DNA of 64,000 nucleotides from Chlorobiota bacterium (lineage in GTDB: Bacteria > Bacteroidota > Bacteroidia > Bacteroidales > JAADGE01): contig JAADGE010000082.1 of assembly GCA_013152535.1 (NCBI GenBank), positions 1-64,000 of the forward strand. The letters are read 5' to 3'. Both the position numbers and the translations under genes were made by a program. The notes beneath the pieces were generated by a model. That model saw only the letters and a program-made list of their open reading frames with translations. It was not told the origin of the DNA and did not search any database. Positions 45,665 to 55,667 of the stretch are shown here, one piece after another. Each line of letters opens with the position of its first letter. The stretch's first letter is position 1.

Positions 45665-46243
45665 ATGAAGAATTTAACATTATTAGTAGTTTATTTGTTA
45701 TTCTCGTTTATAAGTTCTTCGCAAGATATTATTTACCTGAGAAACGGAACGGAAATTAAAGCTGAGATTACGGAAATCGGTGTTAATGAAATAAAATATA
45801 AAAAATTTAATTTTCAGGACGGTCCGGATTATGTTGTTCTTAAAAAAGCAACCAAATATATTGTATATGAAAACGGTAAAAAAGATGTCTTTTTTAAAAA
45901 CTTATCCGGAGTGCAATATAAAATGCTCTGCGAAAGAAAAGTAAAACATTATTATAAACAGCAAAAATTCGGAATCGGAATGGCGGGAGCAGGTTTGGCA
46001 GGTGCAATTTTAATCGGAGTAAACAATTATAACTATAATATGAACCATCCGAATGATTATGACCGGCAAATTTTATATGATTTCAGTTATGCGATGTGTT
46101 TAGGGACAATTGTAGGCGGAACAGTATTGTATCTTACCGGAAAACATAAAGTTAAACAATATTCCGAGAAGTTAGGTAAACTTTCTTTTGGGTTTAATTA
46201 TTCAGATAAAATGAAAGGAATTACATTGGTTTATAAGTTTTAA
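45665..46243 (+). CDS. Hypothetical exported/membrane protein
   Basis: Signal peptide; DIIYLRNGTEIKAEITEIGVNEIKYKKF typical of Bacteroidetes exported proteins. Confidence 0.7.
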   Translation: MKNLTLLVVYLLFSFISSSQDIIYLRNGTEIKAEITEIGVNEIKYKKFNFQDGPDYVVLKKATKYIVYENGKKDVFFKNLSGVQYKMLCERKVKHYYKQQKFGIGMAGAGLAGAILIGVNNYNYNMNHPNDYDRQILYDFSYAMCLGTIVGGTVLYLTGKHKVKQYSEKLGKLSFGFNYSDKMKGITLVYKF

Positions 46244-46325
46244 ATTAATCAGTTTGATTTATTTTTCAAAAAGATTTATTCTCGGACCGCACTACAGAAA
46301 TTAATACTATTTTGATAATTAAGTT

Positions 46326-47144
46326 ATGAAAAATTTTATTTTATTTATAATTACAGGAGTACTATTTTTATTTACAAGTTGCTACACTTATAATATTCCC
46401 TCAGGAGCAACAACGCCTTTAATTACCGAACAAGGTGAAAAAAAAGCATCCGTCGGTGCAAATTTTAACGAAGCAGGGGGAAATTTTACCATCGCTTTAA
46501 CAAATCATGCTTTATTTTCAGCATCCGGAAATTTTATTTTTTCAAAAAATTATTACAAACCGGATTACGACAGCTTATTTGATAAAAAAACACCGAATAA
46601 TTTTGAAGTGGCTTTCGGATATTACGACGGAATGAAAAAATTTGCAAATAATATTTTGTTCGGTATCGGAACGGGCAATAATGTTTATAACTTCGGAAGA
46701 TTGTGGAATAATTATTTGTCCGGTTATTTTCAAACTGAATATATTCAATACTTTTTACAATACAATGCCGGATTTAAATATCAAAAAATCAGAAGAGGAC
46801 ATAAGCGGTTTAAAGAACAAGGCTTATCATTACGATATGCTTACCATAATTATCATCTAATCGGTATTTCGGAAGAATACAAATATGAAGAAATTTGGAA
46901 TGAGGAAGCGGGTTATTATGATTATCGTGATTATATTGTTACTTCAAAAGTTGAAAAAAACAGTTTCTTTAATTCATTTTCCGTTTATTATTTTTTCAGA
47001 ACCGGAAACGATAAAATACAATTTGAGGTCAGTCCCGGATTTACATTTTACGACAGAGTACCAAATTTTAATAAATACAGAGAATTAACAACTAATTTGC
47101 ATTTTAATGTCGGGTTGGTTTTTAATATTGGTAATTTGCTCTAA
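46326..47144 (+). CDS. Hypothetical lipoprotein
   Basis: Lipobox-like LFLFTSCYTYN; beta-rich C terminus. Confidence 0.7.
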   Translation: MKNFILFIITGVLFLFTSCYTYNIPSGATTPLITEQGEKKASVGANFNEAGGNFTIALTNHALFSASGNFIFSKNYYKPDYDSLFDKKTPNNFEVAFGYYDGMKKFANNILFGIGTGNNVYNFGRLWNNYLSGYFQTEYIQYFLQYNAGFKYQKIRRGHKRFKEQGLSLRYAYHNYHLIGISEEYKYEEIWNEEAGYYDYRDYIVTSKVEKNSFFNSFSVYYFFRTGNDKIQFEVSPGFTFYDRVPNFNKYRELTTNLHFNVGLVFNIGNLL

Positions 47145-47148
47145 TACT

Positions 47149-47185
47149 AAAGTTAAAACTCCCGTTTTACGGGAGTTTTAACTTT
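47149..47185. terminator. Bidirectional terminator between convergent genes
   Basis: aaagttaaaactcccgttttacgggagttttaacttt near-perfect palindrome. Confidence 0.85.
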
Positions 47186-47194
47186 CAACTATTG

Positions 47195-48445
47195 TTAATC
47201 TGACAGACTGTGAACAATCAAACCGCTTCGTAGTTTCGGTTCAAACCAAGTAACTTTCGGCGGCATAATCATATCATTATCGGCAATATCCATAAGCTGT
47301 TTCATAGAAACAGGATAAAGAGCAAAAGCAGCTTTCATTTCTCCGGAATCCACTCTTTTCTCTAATTCGCCCAAACCTCTGATTCCGCCTACAAAATCAA
47401 TTCTGTCGGAACGACGTAAATCTTTAATGTTCAGATGCGGTGCCAAAACTTGTTCGGTTAAAATGGTAACATCCAAAACGCCTACCGGGTCATCTTCTTT
47501 GTATGTGCCTTTTTTGGCTGTCAGTTTATACCAGTTTCCGTCGAGGTACATCGAAAATTCATGCAGTTTAGAAGGTTTGTATTCTCTGTTGCCCATGTTT
47601 TCTATGTCAAAACTTGCTTTCAGTTTTTTAATAAATTCATCGTTGGTCAAACCGTTAAGGTCTTTTACAACTCTGTTATAATCAATTATTGTAAGCTGAC
47701 TTTCCGGAAAGTTTACTGACAGAAAAAAGTTATATTCTTCATTTCCCGTATGGTTGGGATTTTGTTTCATTCGTTCTTTTCCTACCAAAGCAGCTGCCGC
47801 AGTTCTGTGATGTCCGTCAGCTACATAAATATATTCAACTTCTTCGGCAAATATTTTTTCAATATTTCCTACAGTTTTTTCATTATTAATAATCCACATT
47901 TGATGTCTTACGCCGTCTTCCGAAGTAAAATCATATTCCGGTTTATCAGCGGTTTTTGCGGAAACGATTTTGTCAATTTTTTCATTATCTCTATATGCAA
48001 AGAACACAGGACCGGCATTAATGTTTGAAACTCTTACGTGGTTCATTCGGTCTTCTTCTTTATCCGGACGTGTTAACTCGTGTTTTTTAATAATCCCGTT
48101 AACATAGTCATCTACAGCAGCTCCGGCAACTAAACCATATTGAGTTTTACTGTTCATGGTTTGGGCATAAATGTAATAACACGGTTCATCGTCTTGTACA
48201 AAAATACCTTCTTGAAACATACGTTCAAAGTTTTCTTTAGCTTTTTCATAAACCGGTGCCGAATGAATATCAATGTCTTCAGACAAATCAATTTCGGGTT
48301 TGTTTATATGAAGAAAAGAGTAGGGGTTTCCCTGAACTTCTTTTCGTGCTTCCGCAGAATTCAGAACATCATAAGGACGTGCGGCAACTTTTTCGGCTAT
48401 ATCCGGTCGCGGTCGTATTCCTTTGAATGGTTTTAGTATCGACAT
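47195..48445 (-). CDS. DUF1015 family protein
   Basis: ILKPFKGIRPRPDIAEKVAARPYDVLNSAEAR; YIYVADGHHRTAAAALVG. Confidence 0.92.
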   Translation of the reverse strand: MSILKPFKGIRPRPDIAEKVAARPYDVLNSAEARKEVQGNPYSFLHINKPEIDLSEDIDIHSAPVYEKAKENFERMFQEGIFVQDDEPCYYIYAQTMNSKTQYGLVAGAAVDDYVNGIIKKHELTRPDKEEDRMNHVRVSNINAGPVFFAYRDNEKIDKIVSAKTADKPEYDFTSEDGVRHQMWIINNEKTVGNIEKIFAEEVEYIYVADGHHRTAAAALVGKERMKQNPNHTGNEEYNFFLSVNFPESQLTIIDYNRVVKDLNGLTNDEFIKKLKASFDIENMGNREYKPSKLHEFSMYLDGNWYKLTAKKGTYKEDDPVGVLDVTILTEQVLAPHLNIKDLRRSDRIDFVGGIRGLGELEKRVDSGEMKAAFALYPVSMKQLMDIADNDMIMPPKVTWFEPKLRSGLIVHSLSD

Positions 48446-48473
48446 AATTTTATTTTGTTTGTTATTAAAAAAA

Positions 48474-48502
48474 TGAGAGTTTTTATGAAATCAAAACCCT
48501 CA
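48474..48502 (-). terminator. Stem-loop downstream of serA
   Basis: tgagagttttt...aaaaccctca inverted repeat. Confidence 0.45.
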
Positions 48503-48513
48503 CTAAAAATATT

Positions 48514-49437
48514 TTATTTATTTACCTGAAACGTTGTATCACCGTTTTCAAAGAAATTAATAATTTGTTTTGCAGATGCTAATGCTGCATTAAGATTTGC
48601 TTCAATGGTTTGTGCACCCATTTTTTTAGGTGTAAAAAAAACTCTGTCGGCATATTTCTCTTCAAATTCGGCTTTTTTATCCGGAGCAATGTCTGAAATG
48701 TATTTAAAATCATCTCTTTCACTCATTAATTTTAACAGTTCATCTTCGTAAATGACTTCTTTTCTGGCAGTATTAACTAAAGTCGCACCGCTCGGCATTT
48801 TAGTAAGCAAATCATAATCAATTGATTGTTTTGTATCTTCATTTGCCGGAATATGCAATGAAACATATTGACAACCGGAATATAATTCATCTGCGGAATC
48901 AAGTGCTTTTATGCCGTCGGCTTCTATATTTTCTTTGGGTACAAAGGCATCGAAAGCAAATACTTCCATTCCGAAACCTTTAGCAATATTTGCTACTAAT
49001 CTGCCGACATTTCCGTATGCGTGAATACCGAGTTTTTTACCTTTGAGTTCGGTACCGGATTTACCGTTAAATTTTCCTCTGGCGGCAAATACCATTAATC
49101 CGATAGCAAGTTCGGCAACGGCATTAGAGTTCTGTCCGGGTGTATTCATTACAACAATACCGTTTTCGCTTGCTGCTTCCAAATTAATATTGTCGTATCC
49201 TGCACCTGCTCTTACGATTATTTTTAATCTGTCGCCTCCGGCTTCTATTACTTCTTTGGTTGCTTTATCACTTCTGATAATTAATGCATCGGTATTTTTT
49301 GCTGCTTCGATTAATTCGTCTTGGCTTTCGTATTTTTCGAGTAAAGCAAATTCGTATCCTGCATCTTCAGCAGTTTCTTTAATTTTTGTAACGGCTGCAG
49401 GTGCAAAGGGTTTAACTGTTGCTACGGTTATTTTCAT
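48514..49437 (-). CDS. serA: D-3-phosphoglycerate dehydrogenase-like oxidoreductase
   Basis: KIIVRAGAGYDNINLEAASENGIVVMNTPGQNSNAVAELAIGLM; LGIHAYGNVGRLVANIAKGFGMEV; adjacent to serC. Confidence 0.88.
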   Translation of the reverse strand: MKITVATVKPFAPAAVTKIKETAEDAGYEFALLEKYESQDELIEAAKNTDALIIRSDKATKEVIEAGGDRLKIIVRAGAGYDNINLEAASENGIVVMNTPGQNSNAVAELAIGLMVFAARGKFNGKSGTELKGKKLGIHAYGNVGRLVANIAKGFGMEVFAFDAFVPKENIEADGIKALDSADELYSGCQYVSLHIPANEDTKQSIDYDLLTKMPSGATLVNTARKEVIYEDELLKLMSERDDFKYISDIAPDKKAEFEEKYADRVFFTPKKMGAQTIEANLNAALASAKQIINFFENGDTTFQVNK

Positions 49438-49503
49438 TTTTAAATTTTTTGTTATAAATAATTTTTAAACCTTTTTACTTTTGTTTTTTTACTTTAAACT
49501 ATT

Positions 49504-50562
49504 TTAGTGTTTACTTTCAAATTCTTTCATTACAGCAATAAGTGCATTAACGCTTTCAATATCAAGTGCATTGTAGAGTGAAGCTCTGAAGCCGCCGACA
49601 GAACGATGTCCTTTTATGCCCACCATTCCTTTGGAAGTTGCAAATTCAAGAAATTCGGCTTCAAAATCTTTGTATTCTTCATTCATAACAAAACAAACAT
49701 TCATAATTGAACGATCTTCTTTTGCAACAGTTCCTTTAAACAGTTTATTTCTGTCAATTTCATTATACATTGCGGATGCTTTTTCATTATTCCGTTTATT
49801 CATCCCTTCAACGCCGCCGTTTGCTTTAACCCATTTTAATGTTTGCAATGCCGTGAAAACAGAAATTACCGGAGGTGTGTTAAACATAGAATTTTTGTCA
49901 ATATGTGTTTGATAATTAAGCATTGTAGGGATTTTATGCTCAACTTTTCCGAGAACATCCTGACGAACAATAACAAATGTAACACCTGAAGGAGCAAGAT
50001 TTTTTTGAGCTCCTCCGTAAATTAAAGCATATTTTGAAATATCGACTTTACGACTGAAAATATCAGAAGACATATCGGCAATCAAAGGAACATTAATATC
50101 TAAATCTTCGTGATATTCAGTTCCGTAAATTGTATTATTTGTTGTAATGTGAACATAATCAGCATCTTCAGGTATGTCGTAACCTTTAGGAATTGAGAAG
50201 AAATCATCCCCTTTAATTTCAATAACTTCTCCGAACATTTTTGCTTCTTTAATCGCTTTTGTTGCCCAAGTTCCGGTATTGACATATAGTGCTTTTTTTC
50301 TCATTAAATTAAAAGGAATCATAGCAAATTGTGTGCTTGCGCCGCCGCCGAGAAATAAAACAGAGTAGCCTTCGGGAATATCCAGTAATTCTTTGAACAT
50401 TGCAACTGCATCGTTCATTACGGCATCAAATTCTTTTGATCTGTGAGATATGGAAGCCAAAGAAATACCTGTTCCCGCAAAATCTTTTAAGGCACTGATT
50501 GTTTCGTCAATTGCCGATTGAGGCAGAATTGACGGTCCGGCGTAAAAATTATGTTTTTTCAT
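49504..50562 (-). CDS. serC: Phosphoserine aminotransferase
   Basis: [67 protein letters not shown]; listed ORF extends to 50604 but MKKHNF is the likely start. Confidence 0.95.
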   Translation of the reverse strand: MKKHNFYAGPSILPQSAIDETISALKDFAGTGISLASISHRSKEFDAVMNDAVAMFKELLDIPEGYSVLFLGGGASTQFAMIPFNLMRKKALYVNTGTWATKAIKEAKMFGEVIEIKGDDFFSIPKGYDIPEDADYVHITTNNTIYGTEYHEDLDINVPLIADMSSDIFSRKVDISKYALIYGGAQKNLAPSGVTFVIVRQDVLGKVEHKIPTMLNYQTHIDKNSMFNTPPVISVFTALQTLKWVKANGGVEGMNKRNNEKASAMYNEIDRNKLFKGTVAKEDRSIMNVCFVMNEEYKDFEAEFLEFATSKGMVGIKGHRSVGGFRASLYNALDIESVNALIAVMKEFESKH

Positions 50563-50691
50563 TTTATATGTATTAATTTGTTTTATTAAAATGATTTTTT
50601 GCAAATTTGCAATATTTTAACAAAATACGGAACTGTTTTTGAATGTTTTATAAAAAAAACGAAAAATATTTTTTAATGAAAATATATTCTT

Positions 50692-53367
50692 ATGAAAAAA
50701 CTTTACTTTTCTCTTATTTTTATGTTGATTTTTTCTTTAGGAGTCAATGCTCAAAGCCAGATTATTTTTAATAAAGCAAATGTTTTAACTTTTCTTATCA
50801 GATATGATCAAGGACAATCAAATATAAAAAATCAAATTTTCAGAAAAATAGCCCAAGGATATTCGAAACCGATTACAAATGTCAGTTTGACTTTTTCATT
50901 TAAACAACATCGACAAATTTTAAAACGCAGCAATCGTTTAGAATTTATTGTAAGCATAAATAATATTCGTATTACCGGAGATAATATGTATCGCGAATTT
51001 GATGTCGGAAAAACTCTGATCCCGAAGAAAATATCTTTTAACCTGCAATGGTTAAACGGCAACAATGTTATAGGAAATTATACATTTAATGATATAAATG
51101 TAACAGGAAGTAATGTTGAATTAGTGCATATGACAGTTACGGATACTATAAATACCGATAATTACAAAATAAGATTACTGAATAAGGTTTTTGATTATAC
51201 TGCAGAAAATAAAAGAGAATTTGATGCGCAAGTAATAAAGATTGATAATTATTATAATGAAAGTTTAAATGCTCGAGGCAGGTTACGTCGATTGAATAAT
51301 ATCAATTCAAACAGAGATTATCTGAGCCATCTTGAAAATTTGAATGAACTTTATCGTTTCAGAGATACTGCAAACAGTGCCGAGGTATATGTAAACACTG
51401 TAAAACAAAAAGATTTTTACAGGTTTTTACCTCTTAATACTTACGATCCGGCAGGTTTAAAAAATAAATTAAGTCAAATTTTAAATAAAGCACAAGTTTT
51501 AAAAGATGTGTGTAATGACTTGATTAACAGTTTTGACCAAATATATTACGAAAGAGGTATTGAAATGCTGGCAAGACATAATCCGGGGCAGGCAGATTTT
51601 TATTTTAATAAATCAATAGAAATAAATCCGAATTATGCACCTGCTCATTTTCAATTGGCTCGTTTGTATTATAATTCGGGTTATGTTGATAAAGCTATTA
51701 ATAAGTTGTTTCAAATCAGAGGAATGAATCCGGATACGGAAACAAAAATTCAAACCGTTGAACTGGCTCGCGGAATTTATAATGATTTTTTGCTGAACGC
51801 TTCCGAGATGAATAATAACGGAAGATATGATGATGCTATCGGAACATTAACAACAGCTGCTCAAATTTGCAGAGATTTTCCTGAAGTTCGATGCAGACAA
51901 AATATGGATGTTGAATTAGCTCGTGCAATTAACGGTAAATATCATTTGATAATAAATACGGTTGATGTTAACTTTAAAAATAATAATTTGCAGGAAGCTG
52001 AAAAAGTTATTAATGATGCAATTACTTTTGCAAATCAGAACAGAGATTTTATTACTAATCAAACAGATATTAATCAAAGAATTTCAACATTATATCACCG
52101 ATATATTACAAGAGCTAATAAGTTATCTTATAATAAAAAATATATTAAAGCAATTAACAATTACGATAATGCGGCACGAATTTGTAACGGGTATCAACAA
52201 ATAAATTGTACGGATGCTTTGGCAAAAGGCTATATAAAAGCACGAAACGGAATTTATTTTTCATATCTTTCTGATGCAGAAAGGAGTTTCAGAACCGGAA
52301 ATAATGAAAATGCCGAAAGTTATGCCGACAAAGCAATTGCATATCGTAAAAAATATGATTTAAAACAAAGCACTAAAGAAGACCGTTTATTTTTAAATAT
52401 AAAACAAGCAATTTATAACAGTGTTATTTCAGACGGGAAAACTTTTGCATCAAAAGGCAAATATCAAGATGCTTTGGATAAATTTGACAGAGCAACAACG
52501 ATTCAATCCGAATTCGGTATCCGCAAAAATTTAAAGTTAAATACATATATAAGCAGTGCTGCCGAAAATCTTGTTCTTGATATTATTGCAAACGGAAGAA
52601 GTAAAGTAAAAGTAAATGATTTACAAAAAGCAAGACAATTATATAATGAAGCTAAAATAATTTCGGAAAAATACAGTATTGAAAATAATCCGAAAGTGTA
52701 TCAGGCAAGAACAGATTTAAAAAAGTTAATTTTCAAACGAGAATGTATTAATGCACAAAATGCTTATGACCTGATAGTTATAAAAGCATCTGATTTGATA
52801 AATTCAGGTAAATATATTGAAGCAGATAATAAATTTAACGAAGCATTAAATTTGGCAAAAAAATATGCACAATGTGAAATCGATACCAAAAAAGCGGCAA
52901 CTAAAAAGGATTATATTTATCCGGCAGTAAAATATTTAAAAGATATTGAAACGGTTAACAGTTATTTACAGCGAAAAAATTATAAATCTGCAATTAGTAC
53001 ATATATGGCTGTTGAAGATTATTATAAAGTTCAAAATGTTTCGGAATACGGTATAAAGCATATCCCTTTGTTTGAGTTTATTCAAAAGTCGTACAGTGAT
53101 TTTATTATTTATGCCGTAGGTTTTTACAATCACAACAAAAATTATGATAAAGCATTGGATTTATTAAGAGAATTAAGCCGCAGGCAAACTAAAAGTAAAT
53201 ATACCAAAGAAATGCAAACTGTATTGGCAACCGATATGTCAACAAAAGATTTTAACGCAGACCCGAAAGGCAATTATAAATCATACATTGCCAAATATAC
53301 CGGAGGGAACAAATTCTTTAAATATTTTAAAAGAGCATATAAAAAACAGTGGAAAAACTTGGATTAA
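50692..53367 (+). CDS. Large secreted TPR-containing protein
   Basis: Signal peptide; TPR-like units (ARHNPGQADFYFNKSIEINPNYAPAHFQLARLYYNSGYVDKAINKLFQI). Confidence 0.75.
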   Translation: MKKLYFSLIFMLIFSLGVNAQSQIIFNKANVLTFLIRYDQGQSNIKNQIFRKIAQGYSKPITNVSLTFSFKQHRQILKRSNRLEFIVSINNIRITGDNMYREFDVGKTLIPKKISFNLQWLNGNNVIGNYTFNDINVTGSNVELVHMTVTDTINTDNYKIRLLNKVFDYTAENKREFDAQVIKIDNYYNESLNARGRLRRLNNINSNRDYLSHLENLNELYRFRDTANSAEVYVNTVKQKDFYRFLPLNTYDPAGLKNKLSQILNKAQVLKDVCNDLINSFDQIYYERGIEMLARHNPGQADFYFNKSIEINPNYAPAHFQLARLYYNSGYVDKAINKLFQIRGMNPDTETKIQTVELARGIYNDFLLNASEMNNNGRYDDAIGTLTTAAQICRDFPEVRCRQNMDVELARAINGKYHLIINTVDVNFKNNNLQEAEKVINDAITFANQNRDFITNQTDINQRISTLYHRYITRANKLSYNKKYIKAINNYDNAARICNGYQQINCTDALAKGYIKARNGIYFSYLSDAERSFRTGNNENAESYADKAIAYRKKYDLKQSTKEDRLFLNIKQAIYNSVISDGKTFASKGKYQDALDKFDRATTIQSEFGIRKNLKLNTYISSAAENLVLDIIANGRSKVKVNDLQKARQLYNEAKIISEKYSIENNPKVYQARTDLKKLIFKRECINAQNAYDLIVIKASDLINSGKYIEADNKFNEALNLAKKYAQCEIDTKKAATKKDYIYPAVKYLKDIETVNSYLQRKNYKSAISTYMAVEDYYKVQNVSEYGIKHIPLFEFIQKSYSDFIIYAVGFYNHNKNYDKALDLLRELSRRQTKSKYTKEMQTVLATDMSTKDFNADPKGNYKSYIAKYTGGNKFFKYFKRAYKKQWKNLD

Positions 53368-53457
53368 ATTTTCCGACAAAGCAGTATCCTGAAATTGTGT
53401 AAAGTTGACTGATATATGTTGCTTTCTGTTTACTTTTTTTTAGGTTTTAGCTTACAA

Positions 53458-55515
53458 TTACTTCTCAATTTTAATCCGTGCATCAACTGCAATAACATCT
53501 TTTGCTGTTCCCAACAAAGGATTCAAGTCCATTTCAGTAATTTCCGGTGCTGCTTCCGATAATGCCGAAAGACGCACGATTATATCGGTAAATTTATCTT
53601 GGTTTATGCCTTCTTGTCCGCGTGTGCCTTCAATTAATTTATAGGATTTTAACGACTTAATCATTTTAAATGCTTCATTTTTGCTGACAGGCGATAAAAT
53701 TGTTGATACGTCTTTCAACACTTCAATAAAAATACCGCCCATACCGGCTAATATAATATGTCCGAATTTATCTTCATATTTTGCTCCGGCAAACAGTTCA
53801 ATTCCGCTCAGCATCGGTTGCATAAGTATACCGGTTGTGTTTTTTATTTTTATCATACGTTCGAACTCTTTAATTACCTGTTCTTCGTTCTTAACATTTA
53901 AAACCACACCGCCGACATCTGATTTATGAACAGGACCTATAACTTTCATTACCAACGGAAAGCCTATTTTTTTAGCTTCCGTAACGGCTGTTTGCAAATT
54001 ATCGGTAACAATTTCTTTGGCTCTGTTAATGCCTGAGGCGTCTAATAATTGTTGAACATTTTCAGGGGTTAAATAACCTTTGTCGGCATTATCAATGACT
54101 TCTCGGATTTTTTGTTTATTAATTTCGGGCAGAATTATGTTTGTCGATTTTGGTTTCGATGTGTAATAAATTTTTGAAAGTGCATTACCGAGCAAAACTT
54201 CTTCGGGAAAAAATACGCGACCTTTTGAAATAAATTCTTTAATTTCTTCTTTTGCTTCACTTAAAGACGGTAAAACCGGAAAAATCGGTTTTTTGCAGGT
54301 TACCATTTTTTTATCTATTACATCATAAGCATCAAAAACTTTGCTTAAACCGGGAGTTCCGAAAATTACGACCATTGCATCAATATCATCAAATTTGTTT
54401 TCACAATAATCAATAATATCGGAAAGTTGTTCGGCGGTGCCTGTTGCCAAAAAATCTATCGGATTAACAACGGAAGAACCGGGATATAATTTTTCGAGAA
54501 GTTTTGCGGCTTTTTTACCTTCAATTTTCGGAATGTTTAACCCGCCTTTTTCGAGTGCATCGGTAAGCATAACGGCAGGACCGCCGGCATGTGTGATAAT
54601 TGCAATATTTTTGCCTTGTAATTCGGGATGCATAAAAACTGAAGCAACAGTAATGAGTTCTTGTCTTCCGTAACAGCGAACAATACCGGCTTTTTTAAAC
54701 AGTGCACCAACAGCAACATCGGAACTTGCCAAAGCTCCGGTATGCGATGATGCAGCACGACTCCCGGCTGATGAGCTTCCTGCTTTTACCGCTGCTATTT
54801 TACACCCTTTTCGGATTAAGGAACTTGCATGTTTTAATAATTTTCGAGGTTTGTTAATTTGTTCGAGGTATAACAATTTAACTTTCGGACTTATGCCTTC
54901 TTTATAATTTAAATCCATATATTCCAAAATCTCTTCCACGCCTGTTTGTGCACTGTTTCCTACGGAATATAAACTTGCAAAACGCAATCCGTTCGGAATC
55001 CCGAGTTCTGTAATAAAAACAGCTGTTGCTCCGGAACCGGAAATAAAATCAACGCCTTGCGGGTCTAATTTAGGAATAGGCGAAGTGAAAACACCGTGAT
55101 AATTCGGTGTAAGTACTCCGATACCGTTCGGACCGATTAACACACCTTTAACTTTATTGATTATTTCAACAATTTCATGTTCTGTTTTTGCACCTTCTTC
55201 GTTTGTTTCACTGAAACCGGCAGAAAGTATAATAAATGCTTTGGTATTTTTGGTATTTGCCAGAATATTAACGGCATCAATACAAAATTTTGCTGAAATT
55301 GCCAATATTGCAAGTTCTGTTTCGGGCAATTCATTCAAATTCTTATAAGATTTTATTCCCTGAACTTCTTCTTGTTTCGGGTTCGCAACATATAGTTTTC
55401 CTTGATAGTTTCCTTTAATAATATTATATAAAACTTTTCCTCCTGGTTTGTGAATATCATCAGAACCGCCGACTATTACAATGCTTTTCGGATTTAATAA
55501 TTGTTGATTTATCAT
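53458..55515 (-). CDS. ADP-forming acyl/acetyl-CoA synthetase, fused alpha-beta subunits
   Basis: LLNPKSIVIVGGSDDIHKPGGKVLYNI CoA-binding; SHTGALASSD; C-terminal ATP-grasp FPLVMKVIGPVHKSDVGGVVLNV. Confidence 0.93.
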   Translation of the reverse strand: MINQQLLNPKSIVIVGGSDDIHKPGGKVLYNIIKGNYQGKLYVANPKQEEVQGIKSYKNLNELPETELAILAISAKFCIDAVNILANTKNTKAFIILSAGFSETNEEGAKTEHEIVEIINKVKGVLIGPNGIGVLTPNYHGVFTSPIPKLDPQGVDFISGSGATAVFITELGIPNGLRFASLYSVGNSAQTGVEEILEYMDLNYKEGISPKVKLLYLEQINKPRKLLKHASSLIRKGCKIAAVKAGSSSAGSRAASSHTGALASSDVAVGALFKKAGIVRCYGRQELITVASVFMHPELQGKNIAIITHAGGPAVMLTDALEKGGLNIPKIEGKKAAKLLEKLYPGSSVVNPIDFLATGTAEQLSDIIDYCENKFDDIDAMVVIFGTPGLSKVFDAYDVIDKKMVTCKKPIFPVLPSLSEAKEEIKEFISKGRVFFPEEVLLGNALSKIYYTSKPKSTNIILPEINKQKIREVIDNADKGYLTPENVQQLLDASGINRAKEIVTDNLQTAVTEAKKIGFPLVMKVIGPVHKSDVGGVVLNVKNEEQVIKEFERMIKIKNTTGILMQPMLSGIELFAGAKYEDKFGHIILAGMGGIFIEVLKDVSTILSPVSKNEAFKMIKSLKSYKLIEGTRGQEGINQDKFTDIIVRLSALSEAAPEITEMDLNPLLGTAKDVIAVDARIKIEK

Positions 55516-55614
55516 TTTTAATTTAATTTTTGTTCATATTTTCAACAAAAATAGAATAATTATTTTAAGTTTTTTATGACACAAAACATACTTGTATATT
55601 AAAGTTTATACAAA

Positions 55615-55641
55615 CCGTGCCACGCTTCTGCGTGGCACGGT
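55615..55641. terminator. Strong GC-rich stem-loop between two minus-strand genes
   Basis: accgtgccacgc-ttct-gcgtggcacggt. Confidence 0.75.
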
Positions 55642-55667
55642 TAATAAAAATTTCAGCTTTAATAAAA

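Noticed and set aside
47750-48436. Two Phe-rich plus-strand ORFs opposite the DUF1015 gene
   Set aside because: Antisense shadow ORFs with atypical composition; the minus-strand gene is clearly coding
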